Assembly: GCA_028289365.1 (NCBI GenBank)
Contig: JANQQM010000115.1
Coordinates: forward strand, 1-40,693
Origin: Salaquimonas sp.
Lineage (GTDB): Bacteria > Pseudomonadota > Alphaproteobacteria > Rhizobiales > Rhizobiaceae
Reading direction: 5' to 3'
DNA length: 40,693 nucleotides
Part shown: positions 1-7,276 of the stretch, piece by piece
Position numbering within the stretch: the stretch's first letter is position 1
Layout of the letters: every line of letters begins with the position of its first letter
The notes under the pieces: model-generated
What the model was told of the DNA's origin: nothing
What the model saw: the letters and a program-made list of their open reading frames with translations, nothing else
The model's database searches: none
Translations under genes and position numbers: made by a program

Positions 1-1
1 C

Positions 2-895
2 AAAGATATCAGCGCCCAGAACCTGTTTGACATTCAGGAGGACATTGCCGCGCGAATTGCAGCCGAAATTGCTGAACCTCATGGTGTAATCCATCGAACC
101 GGGAGCCATCTCCGCAGGGCGGAAACGAATGTACTGGATGCTTATGAATGCCGATTGCTGGCATCTGAATATTGGCGTGAGCCAAATGTAGAGTCCCACA
201 AGCGGGTGCGCAGCTTATTGGAACGCGCGGTGACAGCCGACCCGCGCTACGCAGGTGCGTGGGCAATGCTGGCAATTGTCTATGGAGACGAAGTTCGGGG
301 TGGTTACAATTACCAGGCGGATCCCCCACCACTTGACCGGGCATTGGATGCCGCGAAAAAGGCGGTTGAAATCGATCCAATGAACGCGATCGGCTATCAT
401 GCACTGTTCATAACGCATTTTCATCGTGGCGAGATCTCGGCCTATGAAAAGGCTGCTGCTCGGGCCTTGGCACTCAATCCCAACTATCCCGATCTCATAG
501 CAGACTATGGTTCGTGTCTGGCATTTTCCGGCGACTGGGATGGCGGATATGAATATGTCAAACGTGCCATCGACCTCAGTCCCCATCCGCCGGGATGGTA
601 TCAGGCATTCATGGCTGTTTATTTCTACATAAAGCGAGATTATGAAATGGCTCTTGAACAAACCGAGTCTGTACAACTGGGTGCATTTTTCTGGGGTGAT
701 CTTATCCGCGCAATGATTTACGGCCAGCTTGGCGACACGGAAGCTGCTAGTTCGGCAGTTGAGATCGCGCGTGATTTGGCACCCGATTTCGAGGAAACCG
801 CATTTGCTGCCCTTTCGCTATGGAATTTCCAAACTGCAGACATGCAACACATGGCTGATGGTTGGCGGAAGGCCGGTTTGAACGTCAAACTCTAA
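2..895 (+). CDS. TPR-containing protein, 3' part (5' end outside window)
   Basis: The reading frame is open from the left edge to the TAA at 893-895, so only the C-terminal 297 residues are present. The first visible residues (AQNLFDIQEDIAARIAAEI) resemble the linker found in alphaproteobacterial proteins that join an N-terminal winged-helix or class III cyclase domain to a TPR tail. The rest is helical tetratricopeptide-like sequence with motifs such as AGAWAMLA, AKKAVEIDPMNAIGYHAL, AARALALNPNYPDLIADYG and VKRAIDLSPHPPGWYQAF, i.e. about four TPR units. TPRs bind other proteins. The N-terminal output domain, and thus whether this is a regulator or a cyclase, cannot be read here. An internal ATG at 155 opens the same frame but is not needed as a start. 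Confidence 0.8.
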   Translation, partial: KDISAQNLFDIQEDIAARIAAEIAEPHGVIHRTGSHLRRAETNVLDAYECRLLASEYWREPNVESHKRVRSLLERAVTADPRYAGAWAMLAIVYGDEVRGGYNYQADPPPLDRALDAAKKAVEIDPMNAIGYHALFITHFHRGEISAYEKAAARALALNPNYPDLIADYGSCLAFSGDWDGGYEYVKRAIDLSPHPPGWYQAFMAVYFYIKRDYEMALEQTESVQLGAFFWGDLIRAMIYGQLGDTEAASSAVEIARDLAPDFEETAFAALSLWNFQTADMQHMADGWRKAGLNVKL

Positions 896-993
896 CCATC
901 ACAACGTGCCGGTAACGGTGAATCACTGATCAAGACAACAACTCCCGGGCATATTGGGATCATCATCTCAGTTCGTCATTCGGGAGCAAATCA

Positions 994-1578
994 ATGTTCG
1001 CCAACATCTTCACCACACCCTCCGTATCTACGGAGGAGTCTCGTGCCTTTGTGCTGTCGTCGATCGCTGTTTCAACAGGACTTTTTAGCATCGCTTTTTA
1101 CTACGGGGTCTTCGGCACCATCTTTTTTGAACATCTGTTCTATGTATGGGTAGCCTCCACGGTTGCGCTTGCGGCAAGTCTTTTCGTTCCGCCCGTGGAC
1201 GCATTACCGGCCTTCATATCGTGGCGTGGCAGATTTGTGCTAATATTGCCGACGTTTCTCCTGATTTGGCTCTTTTTCAACGACAGCGCATCGATGAATA
1301 TCGAATCCGGCGGCTGGATCGACTGGATATTGGCGCTCGCCATCATGGGACTTACCCTGCCCTATCTGATCTTCGTGCTGGTAATGGTGGCAATTCCGGA
1401 CGTCGAGCGATTGACGAACCCGACACTTCGAACAGCAATCCTGGCGATTGCGTTTCTGGTGGTGCTTTCCGGCTATGGCATCGGACGAAACCACTATCAC
1501 TTCATATCCTGCTTCGATTTCGAGGTTTCTGGAAACTACGTCCCGAAAAATTGCCACCATCAACAATCAGCAGGCTGA
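994..1578 (+). CDS. Hypothetical integral membrane protein
   Basis: A 194-residue protein with about five hydrophobic segments (roughly residues 22-45, 47-67, 77-95, 108-132, 143-163) and a short soluble C-terminus containing three Cys (FISCFDFEVSGNYVPKNC). The ATG at 994 is preceded by GGGAG at a good distance. The six bases CGGGAG at 981-986, which include this Shine-Dalgarno site, can pair with CTCCCG at 942-947, so the site could be partly hidden in the mRNA. It follows the TPR gene by 98 bp on the same strand and might be cotranscribed. I do not recognise the family; the two closely spaced C-terminal Cys (residues 174 and 186) could form a periplasmic disulfide, which is inference. Confidence 0.7.
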   Translation: MFANIFTTPSVSTEESRAFVLSSIAVSTGLFSIAFYYGVFGTIFFEHLFYVWVASTVALAASLFVPPVDALPAFISWRGRFVLILPTFLLIWLFFNDSASMNIESGGWIDWILALAIMGLTLPYLIFVLVMVAIPDVERLTNPTLRTAILAIAFLVVLSGYGIGRNHYHFISCFDFEVSGNYVPKNCHHQQSAG

Positions 1579-1739
1579 TGATTGCGATGCGCGCCTGAAT
1601 GCTAGTTCACGGTGATTCACTCGTCGATATCCGCAAAATCCAGCATACCTGTTGCGACGATCACCCGCAGGTAAACGTATACTCCAAGAATTCGACGTAA
1701 GATCCTGATTTTATGTAAAAATATACACGGAAAGAGACA

Positions 1740-2819
1740 ATGAACACCCAACAAATCAAGGCAATCGTCATGCAGTCAAATCTCATGACCATCACGCTTG
1801 CCGTTGCCCTTACATTGATGCTTGTTTTTGTTCTAATGGCTGGGCAATCGGTCCTGATCCCGTTCGCAATCGCACTGCTGCTGTGGTTCATCATTAATGC
1901 ATTGGCGACGGCGTTACGAAATGCGGTTAGGCTCGGATCTCATGTGATGCCAAAATGGACAGGCCTGCTGGCAGCCCTGCTGATCGTGATCGCAGTTGTC
2001 ATAGGCCTGGCGGAAGTCGTAGCCAGTAGCGGATTGGCAATGCTTGACCGCCTTCCGCAATACGCCGAAAACCTGAGCGCATTGTCCGAAAAACTTTCGC
2101 TTCTGCTTGGTTTCGAAATCATGTCGCAAATCGTGACTGCGATTGACGGGCTGGATTTCGAGGCGGTCATTCTTGCATTTACAGATGGTGCCGCCAGCCT
2201 GCTCGGTAACATAGGTACAGTCATTCTCTACGTGGCTTTCCTGTTGGTGGAACAACAATTCATGCCAATCAAGCTAAACGCCATCGCTGGCACAGATAAA
2301 AGAGGGGCTGAAATTCGTCGAGTGATGGATGATATCAGCCTGCGTATCCGCACCTATCTCTTCACCAAAAGCCTGACCAGCGCGGCAATGGCCGGCGTGG
2401 TCTGGATTTTCCTAATCTTCGCTGGCGTCGATTTTGCCGGGTTCTGGGCATTGCTTGTTTTCATCCTGAACTTCATTCCCGTCGTGGGCGGTATTGTCAG
2501 TGGCGCCTTTCCGGCTCTGTTGGCACTGGTCCAGTTTCCGACACTTGGCCCATTCATGATTGTCATTGCCGGTGTTGCGACTGCCCATCTGATCATTGGA
2601 AATGTGGTTGAACCGCGCTTTGTCGGTTCCTCGGTCAATCTGAGTCCGCTTATTGTGATACTGGCGCTGGCAATCTGGGGTTTGATCTGGGGGATACCAG
2701 GCATGTTCCTTTGCATTCCGCTGACAGTCATCGCGATGATCATCTTTGCCGAGTTCGAGGCTACACGGCCCATTGCAATCGCATTGTCAGAGAACGGAAA
2801 TTTGAGCCAGGCTCAATAG
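1740..2819 (+). CDS. AI-2E family transporter (PerM/YdiK-like permease)
   Basis: A 359-residue polytopic inner-membrane protein with the architecture of the AI-2E transporter family: two or three N-terminal helices (residues 15-60), a helix at about 77-97, an amphipathic segment with IMSQIVTAIDG, then a cluster of C-terminal helices from residue 145. The conserved region around residues 238-254 (LLVFILNFIPVVGGIVSG) and the later NVVEPRFVGSSVNLSPLIV are characteristic family motifs. Family members include the quorum-signal exporter TqsA but also Na+/H+ antiporters and permeases of unknown substrate, so autoinducer export should not be assumed. The start follows GGAAAGAGAC. It stands alone, 160 bp after the previous gene. 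Confidence 0.9.
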   Translation: MNTQQIKAIVMQSNLMTITLAVALTLMLVFVLMAGQSVLIPFAIALLLWFIINALATALRNAVRLGSHVMPKWTGLLAALLIVIAVVIGLAEVVASSGLAMLDRLPQYAENLSALSEKLSLLLGFEIMSQIVTAIDGLDFEAVILAFTDGAASLLGNIGTVILYVAFLLVEQQFMPIKLNAIAGTDKRGAEIRRVMDDISLRIRTYLFTKSLTSAAMAGVVWIFLIFAGVDFAGFWALLVFILNFIPVVGGIVSGAFPALLALVQFPTLGPFMIVIAGVATAHLIIGNVVEPRFVGSSVNLSPLIVILALAIWGLIWGIPGMFLCIPLTVIAMIIFAEFEATRPIAIALSENGNLSQAQ

Positions 2820-2822
2820 CGC

Positions 2823-2840
2823 AGCCATGAATGGCTTGTT
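2823..2840 (+). terminator. Weak hairpin after the AI-2E transporter gene
   Basis: AGCCA (2823-2827) and TGGCT (2832-2836) form a five-base-pair stem with loop TGAA, three bases after the stop codon, followed by TGTT. The stem is short and the T tract poor, so this is only a possible terminator between convergent genes. Confidence 0.25.
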
Positions 2841-2876
2841 CAGACGAAACCTGCGATTAAAGACGTAGCGGGTAAT

Positions 2877-3179
2877 TTACGGCGCATCTGACGGGATTAC
2901 CTTGAGCAACGGCTGGATGAGCTTGGATTGGAATAGATCGACTTGCTCGTATGGATCAGCCGCAGCTAGCGCTTCTGCTTCAGATTTGGAAGAAGCGGCC
3001 ACCACCCAAACGCTGCCGATCATCGTCTCTTCATCATCGGCAAGGGTTGGTCCGGCAAATACCAGTGTTTCACCAAGTTTCGCCGCATATTCCAGATGCG
3101 CCCGTCTAGTGCGAAGCCTCAGTTCTTTGGTGCCAGGCTTGTCAACTCGATAGATGAAATAGTGTTTTTTGGGCGTCAT
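2877..3179 (-). CDS. YciI family protein
   Basis: A 100-residue YCII-related protein of the dimeric alpha-beta barrel fold. It shows the usual elements: HYFIYRVDKPGTKELR at the N-terminus, the HLEYAAKLG helix, a glycine-rich turn (FAGPTLADDEE), and near residues 75-80 an ADPYE segment carrying the conserved Asp. Family members with the His-Asp pair include a dehydrochlorinase and other small lyases, but most have no known substrate. The ATG at 3179 overlaps the stop of the upstream CDF gene (TGATG), so the two are probably translationally coupled; a TTG one codon upstream is less likely. It is the last gene of a three-gene leftward operon with the CDF transporter and the GDCCVxC protein. Confidence 0.88.
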   Translation of the reverse strand: MTPKKHYFIYRVDKPGTKELRLRTRRAHLEYAAKLGETLVFAGPTLADDEETMIGSVWVVAASSKSEAEALAAADPYEQVDLFQSKLIQPLLKVIPSDAP

Positions 3180-4087
3180 CAATTGCCTTCCTGGCTCTTG
3201 TTTAAGGAAATAGCGCCTTGCTCTTTAGACTTGTGTTCCGGCTCGACGTGAATGGTAACCAGACTTTCGGGTATTGCCTCCTGGATGGCAGCTTCCACCG
3301 CGTCGCAGATCTCGTGGGCGTCGTAAACCGTCATGTCTCCCGGAACCACCATATGAAACTCGACAAAGATGACGCTGCCGGCATTACGGGTTTTCAGATC
3401 ATGAGCTTCGACGGCACCACGAGCTTCGGCAGCTATGATTTGTCGAATCCGATCGAGTATATGGTCGGTTACAGATTCATCCATCAAGCCACTGAGAGAT
3501 TCCTTCACAACCTTTGAACCTGACCAGAGGATGTGGATTGCAACTATAGTCGCCATAATCGGGTCAAGTATCCACCAACCAGTCAAAAAGGCGAGCAGGA
3601 TACCTAGTGCTACTCCGATTGAAGTTACAACATCGGTCCACAGATGTTTGCCATCAGCGATCAGCGCCGGAGACCTCAACTGCCTTCCCTTTCGCACCAA
3701 GAACCTGGCCCACAGCCCGTTGAGCGCGGTTGCCGTCAGGTTGATCAGCAAACCTTCGATTGGAGCATCAAGTGTACGAGGATTTAGAAAGGCAAAATAC
3801 GCCTCTCTCAGAATGAGAAGCGCTGCAACAATTATCATTACCCCTTCAAACACCGCGCTGAAGAATTCAGCTTTGTGATGACCGAAAGGATGATTTTTGT
3901 CCGGGGGACGGGCGGCAATCCTTATTGCGACCAGGGCAGCCAATGCCGTTGCGAGATTAACGGTGCTTTCCAATGCATCAGAGAGAAGCGCAACTGATCC
4001 TGTTATCCACCAAGCTACGGTCTTTAGGCAGAGCACAAACACGCCTATTGCTAAACTGCCAATGGCAATCTTAAGGGCTGCGGACAA
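3179..4087 (-). CDS. Cation diffusion facilitator (CDF) family metal transporter
   Basis: A roughly 302-residue inner-membrane divalent-cation/proton antiporter. It has six hydrophobic segments, the first metal motif as LLSDALESTVN, the histidine-rich loop PPDKNHPFGHHKAEFFS between helices 2 and 3, the second metal motif GKHLWTDVVTS (HxxxD) in helix 5, and a C-terminal cytoplasmic ferredoxin-like domain with VEAHDLKTRNAGSVIFVEFH and VTIHVEPEHK. The chosen start is TTG at 4087, eight bases after GGAGA; a TTG at 4102 in the same frame would add five residues but lacks a Shine-Dalgarno site. It is the middle gene of the operon, after the GDCCVxC protein and overlapping the YciI-like gene. The export substrate (Zn, Fe, Mn or Cd) cannot be told from sequence. 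Confidence 0.92.
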   Translation of the reverse strand: MSAALKIAIGSLAIGVFVLCLKTVAWWITGSVALLSDALESTVNLATALAALVAIRIAARPPDKNHPFGHHKAEFFSAVFEGVMIIVAALLILREAYFAFLNPRTLDAPIEGLLINLTATALNGLWARFLVRKGRQLRSPALIADGKHLWTDVVTSIGVALGILLAFLTGWWILDPIMATIVAIHILWSGSKVVKESLSGLMDESVTDHILDRIRQIIAAEARGAVEAHDLKTRNAGSVIFVEFHMVVPGDMTVYDAHEICDAVEAAIQEAIPESLVTIHVEPEHKSKEQGAISLNKSQEGN

Positions 4088-4123
4088 TTTGATTGTCTCC
4101 AAAATTCATCACGGCGATGGCAG

Positions 4124-4327
4124 TCAGTTACAGTTGGAAGCACCATCCTGAATGGGTGGGCAGGCGACGGTGCCATAAGAGCAGTAGACGCAACAATCTC
4201 CTTTTTTTGGCTTCAAAAGGTCACCGCATCCCTTGCATTCATAAAACCACTGACAGGCATCAATCGGCATGGTCTCCGTTTCGACATGCCGGCAATTTGG
4301 ACAGGTGATTTTGGATTGCAATTCCAT
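4124..4327 (-). CDS. GDCCVxC domain protein (small zinc-ribbon-like, selenoprotein-family relative)
   Basis: A 67-residue cysteine-rich protein with eight of its Cys in metal-binding-like spacing: CPNC at 9-12, CKGC at 31-34, then the hallmark GDCCVYCSYGTVACPP at 43-58. The family is known by its GDCCVxC motif, and some members carry selenocysteine at one of these positions; here every position is an ordinary Cys codon and there is no in-frame TGA. Such proteins commonly sit beside metal transporters or metal-responsive regulators, which fits the CDF transporter 21-36 bp downstream. Its biochemical role is unknown; a metal-chaperone or redox role is inference. The ATG at 4327 is preceded by CGGAGCAACGAT, a good ribosome site. 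Confidence 0.88.
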   Translation of the reverse strand: MELQSKITCPNCRHVETETMPIDACQWFYECKGCGDLLKPKKGDCCVYCSYGTVACPPIQDGASNCN

Positions 4328-4399
4328 ATCGTTGCTCCGCAGACGGATTACTTTCCTTTTCTAAGCATACAACAAGTGGGTATTTTAGGATCTAAACCA

Positions 4400-5005
4400 T
4401 CAAACGCCTCTTTTTAATCGAAGATAGAAAATCAAAATCATCAACAAGAGTACAAGCACCACGACCGCCGCAACTAGCGATGAATGATGTAACAAGGTCG
4501 GTATAAGCGAGACATTTTGCCCGAATTGATAGGACAAGGTTGTCCAGAACAGCACCCAAAGTGTTGAACCAATCACATTGGCAATAAAGAACTTGTGCCA
4601 ATTCATGTTTACCGAGCCTGCAACCAATCCATTCAACTGGCGCAAGAGCACGACAAAACGAGCTATGACAACAATATAGGCGCCGTATTTTTGCGTTACC
4701 TCTTCGACCTTGCGGTACCGCTCATCGGTTACCCCAAAGCGAGAGCCGTGTTTCAAGATCAACTCCCTGCCAAATCGCCGGCCGATAAAATATGCCAGAT
4801 TGTCTCCCGCTACCGCCGCGATAATGCCGGTTATGGCAACCGTCAGAATATTCAGGCCGCCATTTGCAGCGATTGCAGATGTCGTGACAAGGACACTTTC
4901 GCCCGGAAGTGGCAGGCCAACGGTTTCGAGAAATACCGTGACGAACAAGGCAATGAGCCCATAATGTTCAACAAAGAACTCAAAATGTTCCAGAAGACTG
5001 CGCAT
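4400..5005 (-). CDS. DedA family membrane protein
   Basis: A 201-residue inner-membrane protein of the DedA (VTT/SNARE-associated Golgi protein) family. Signature elements include GLIALFVTVFLETVGLPLPGE near residues 16-37, AVAGDNLAYFIGRRFG around 64-79, and ARFVVLLRQLNGLVAGSVNM around 115-135, followed by a final C-terminal helix rich in Leu/Val. The conserved acidic (E in FLETVGLPLPGE) and basic residues (ARF...R) needed in studied members are present. DedA proteins act in lipid scrambling and membrane-potential homeostasis. The start is ATG at 5005 after AAGGATGG; a TTG one codon earlier is possible. It is transcribed away from the ankyrin gene. Confidence 0.92.
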   Translation of the reverse strand: MRSLLEHFEFFVEHYGLIALFVTVFLETVGLPLPGESVLVTTSAIAANGGLNILTVAITGIIAAVAGDNLAYFIGRRFGRELILKHGSRFGVTDERYRKVEEVTQKYGAYIVVIARFVVLLRQLNGLVAGSVNMNWHKFFIANVIGSTLWVLFWTTLSYQFGQNVSLIPTLLHHSSLVAAVVVLVLLLMILIFYLRLKRGV

Positions 5006-5117
5006 CAACCATCCTTACAGCATAGCGATCTGAGCCAAAACGTTTTTGCGGGTGGTTTGGATATACGCCATGCTTGGCCCCGACGCTTCATTTGGTATCA
5101 TTGTGTGGGAAGAAGCC

Positions 5118-5795
5118 ATGAATAAAACAAAAACAATCATTTTGGCCATTTGGTTGGCCTGTCAGATCCCGGCAATCGCGAGCGCACAGCAACCACCCTC
5201 GCCTAGCGAAATTCTTGCCTATGATGGACTATTCAAAGCAGCCCATGAAGGAAATATTGCTGAATTAATGCGGCTCATTGCAACTGGGGCCGAAATTGAA
5301 TCCCGTGATGGTTCTGGGCGCACACCGCTTCATATTGCAGCTCACGCCTCGCATGAAGAAGTGATAAAGGCCCTGCTTGAGGCTGGAGCAGACGCAAATG
5401 CATTCGACCACCAGGCCTATGATATTGTCACGATTGCCGCAGTTGCGAATGATCTTGACCTTCTGAAAACTGCTCTCGAACTGGGAACGTCCCCCGGCAA
5501 CGTCACCAGCCCCTACGAAGGGACCGCTTTGATTGCCGCCGCCCATCTCGGCCACCACGAAGTTGTCAAGATATTGATCGAAGCCGGGGCACCGCTTGAT
5601 CACATCAATAACCTGCATTGGACTGCCTTGATGGAATCCGTCGTTCTTGGTGATGGCGGATCGGACCATGTTAAAACCGCACGTTACCTGCTGGAAGCAG
5701 GTGCCGATAAATCGATTCCAGACAGGAGCGGCGTTACACCCTACGAACATGCGAAACGGCGCGGCTATTCGCAGATGATCGATCTTCTGAAGTAA
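5118..5795 (+). CDS. Exported ankyrin-repeat protein
   Basis: A 225-residue protein beginning with a Sec signal peptide (MNKTKTIILAIWLACQIPA, cleavage likely after IASA) and followed by about five ankyrin repeats. Clear repeat hallmarks are DGSGRTPLHIAAHASHEEVI, ALLEAGADANAFDHQ, YEGTALIAAAHLGHHEVV and a last DRSGVTPYEHAKRRGYSQMI. Ankyrin repeats mediate protein contacts; in the periplasm they sometimes accompany catalases or other enzymes. The start at 5118 is chosen because it gives the signal peptide and follows GGAAGAAGCC; the frame is open further upstream without a better start. It lies 44 bp before the exported deaminase gene on the same strand, so the two are likely cotranscribed, and the ankyrin protein may be that enzyme's partner or inhibitor (inference). 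Confidence 0.85.
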   Translation: MNKTKTIILAIWLACQIPAIASAQQPPSPSEILAYDGLFKAAHEGNIAELMRLIATGAEIESRDGSGRTPLHIAAHASHEEVIKALLEAGADANAFDHQAYDIVTIAAVANDLDLLKTALELGTSPGNVTSPYEGTALIAAAHLGHHEVVKILIEAGAPLDHINNLHWTALMESVVLGDGGSDHVKTARYLLEAGADKSIPDRSGVTPYEHAKRRGYSQMIDLLK

Positions 5796-5839
5796 CCAAT
5801 CGTAGGGCATTACATTTCGCTGGATGGAGGAACAGACAT

Positions 5840-6340
5840 ATGAAGCTTGTTCACTCAAAGACAAAATACGATTGGAATCGCGACAGGCGAAGGGTCTTGT
5901 TTGCCTCCGCCGCAGCCTTGTTGACCGCCGGAAATGGGCGTCCGGCATCCGCAGAAACGAAGGAACGCATGCCGAGTGAAATAGCTCAGCCGTCTCCGGC
6001 TGACGGTCGTTCCTTCATGGCTCGCGCATTTGAAATGCGACAGCGCGCGGTAGACCTGGGTGATCAGGCCTATGGAGCAGTCATTGTCCTTGACAACATC
6101 ATCATTGGCCAATCCTGGAGCCGGGTTGTCATCGACAACGATCCGACTGCCCATGCTGAAATGGCCGCCATCAGGGATGCAGCAATGCGGGGCAACAATC
6201 GAAATCTTGGCGGTACCATAATGTATTCTTCCTCACGCCCCTGCCCCATGTGTGAAGCGGCTGCCTACTGGGCCGGAATATCCAGGCTAATCTACGGGCA
6301 GAATGCGAACGATGCCGGGTCGCCTGTCTTGTGCCGCTGA
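5840..6340 (+). CDS. Tat-exported nucleoside/cytidine-type deaminase
   Basis: A 166-residue zinc-dependent deaminase of the CDA/TadA/guanine-deaminase superfamily. The catalytic motif HAEM (H105, E107) and the second zinc motif PCPMC (C135, C138) are intact, in the order seen in guanine deaminases and TadA. The N-terminus is unusual: residues 16-21 RRRVLF followed by ASAAALLTAG is a twin-arginine signal, and PASAE gives a cleavage site near 38. Export of a folded zinc enzyme to the periplasm fits the Tat route. The protein ends soon after the usual NDAG segment, as some guanine deaminases do, so it does not look truncated. GGAGGAAC lies upstream of the start. The substrate is unknown; guanine or another purine nucleobase is the best guess. 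Confidence 0.85.
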   Translation: MKLVHSKTKYDWNRDRRRVLFASAAALLTAGNGRPASAETKERMPSEIAQPSPADGRSFMARAFEMRQRAVDLGDQAYGAVIVLDNIIIGQSWSRVVIDNDPTAHAEMAAIRDAAMRGNNRNLGGTIMYSSSRPCPMCEAAAYWAGISRLIYGQNANDAGSPVLCR

Positions 6341-6459
6341 AACCTCGAATGCACAAGGTCTTTTGATCTTGAGAGCCGCAAGAAAATAGACTGGGAGAAG
6401 GTTTCGCCGTCTACTGGCAGAAACCAGGAGCTGGCTGACCGGGAATGGAATTCAGTTCC

Positions 6460-6609
6460 CTAATTACCGAAGTCGAGCGTGGAAGATGGTGAGGATTGCC
6501 GCTCGATGGTCCGCTCACAACCCCGACAGACGCGCCTGCCGTCCTTGGCCAGTACAAGCTCATTCTCGGGGGTGTCGTGGTGGTCAATGCCACACCGTTC
6601 GCAACGCAT
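6460..6609 (-). CDS. Small zinc-knuckle protein, 49 residues
   Basis: A short leftward frame that begins MRCERCGIDHHDTPENE and continues to VCRGCERTIERQ. Two CxxC pairs (C3/C6 and C28/C31) about 22 residues apart make a classic zinc-ribbon layout, and the charged C-terminus is soluble. The ATG at 6609 is preceded by ATGAGAGAATAAT, which supplies a GAGAG ribosome site seven bases away. The frame stops at TAG (6460-6462). I do not recognise a named family. It lies in a 440-bp stretch otherwise without genes. The Cys spacing and the ribosome site argue that it is real, but its function is unknown; nucleic-acid binding or metal storage are the usual options for such proteins. Confidence 0.6.
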   Translation of the reverse strand: MRCERCGIDHHDTPENELVLAKDGRRVCRGCERTIERQSSPSSTLDFGN

Positions 6610-6683
6610 ATTATTCTCTCATAATTCTCGGATATGAGTGTATGGGTTTTCTGTGGAGTTGCCAAACCACCCACAAGGATCGC

Positions 6684-6785
6684 CTAATCCCCGCCGTCGC
6701 TGTTAAACTTCCTCAGGACATCCCGAAACAGTTTTGCTGCTACTTCGAACAACGCTCCTGCCAAACTGATTTCCGAATGCCTCAT
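6684..6785 (-). CDS. Possible 33-residue ORF coupled to the methyltransferase gene
   Basis: The ATG at 6785 overlaps the stop codon of the ICMT-type gene as ATGA, the usual mark of translational coupling. The predicted peptide starts MRHSEISLAGALFEVAAKLF and ends DVLRKFNSDGGD; its centre (about residues 8-27) would form an amphipathic helix. No family is recognised and the frame is short, so it may be fortuitous. Confidence 0.3.
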   Translation of the reverse strand: MRHSEISLAGALFEVAAKLFRDVLRKFNSDGGD

Positions 6786-7276
6786 GCTTCCGCTTCATTG
6801 AGCGCTGCATTCTCATCCCTAATTCGGAAGTACAGCAGGACCGCGTTTATTATCGAAAAGACCAAGGCATATAATGGCATTCCAAAAACAAGCGGCAGGA
6901 TTGCGATTTCGCCTATGACGACCAGATAATTTGGGTGTCGGAAGAACCGATACGGTCCGGCGACGATCCTTGCCTCTCCCGGCACAATGATGACACGCGT
7001 TGTCCAGCGATCACCAAGCGTAAACAGCGTCCAAACCCGCATTGCCTGCAACAAAACAAATGCACCTAGCCATGGCCAGGAAACTTCGGAATTCCAGGCC
7101 AGGAACCATAGTCCGGCCAGCCAGACGGTATGCAAGGCGACAATCGGCCCATATTGCCAACTCGCTCTCTCTACACCGCCACGGGCCAATAGCCTGAGTG
7201 TGTTTCTCCGGGCCAGTACCAGTTCCCCTAACCGCTGAGCGGTGACAAACAACAATATGGAAATGGCAGCAATCAA
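6782..7276 (-). CDS. Isoprenylcysteine carboxylmethyltransferase (ICMT) family protein
   Basis: A 164-residue membrane methyltransferase with about four hydrophobic segments (residues 2-12, 40-60, 65-80, 120-140). The SAM-binding signature is RFFRHPNYLVVIGEI near residues 112-126, and GDRWTTRVIIVPGE precedes it, as in bacterial ICMT-like enzymes. It starts with TTG at 7276 that overlaps the TGA stop of the type III polyketide synthase gene, so the two are coupled. In Bacillus (BpsA/BpsB) and Streptomyces (SrsA/SrsB) the same gene pair makes alkylpyrones or alkylresorcinols and then O-methylates them. By analogy this protein probably methylates the polyketide product in the membrane (inference). 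Confidence 0.88.
   Translation of the reverse strand: MIAAISILLFVTAQRLGELVLARRNTLRLLARGGVERASWQYGPIVALHTVWLAGLWFLAWNSEVSWPWLGAFVLLQAMRVWTLFTLGDRWTTRVIIVPGEARIVAGPYRFFRHPNYLVVIGEIAILPLVFGMPLYALVFSIINAVLLYFRIRDENAALNEAEA

Noticed and set aside
9-404. Leftward 131-codon frame opposite the TPR gene
   Set aside because: Antisense shadow of a well-supported TPR coding region; low-complexity Pro/His composition and no recognisable motif.
1608-1675. Imperfect dyad GGTGAT...ATCACC with inner CGTCG/CGACG before the AI-2E transporter gene
   Set aside because: Arms are bulged asymmetrically and the spacer is long; not better than chance expectation.
5840-6340. Deaminase gene read as truncated
   Set aside because: All catalytic motifs are present, and guanine-deaminase-like proteins also end soon after the NDAG segment.
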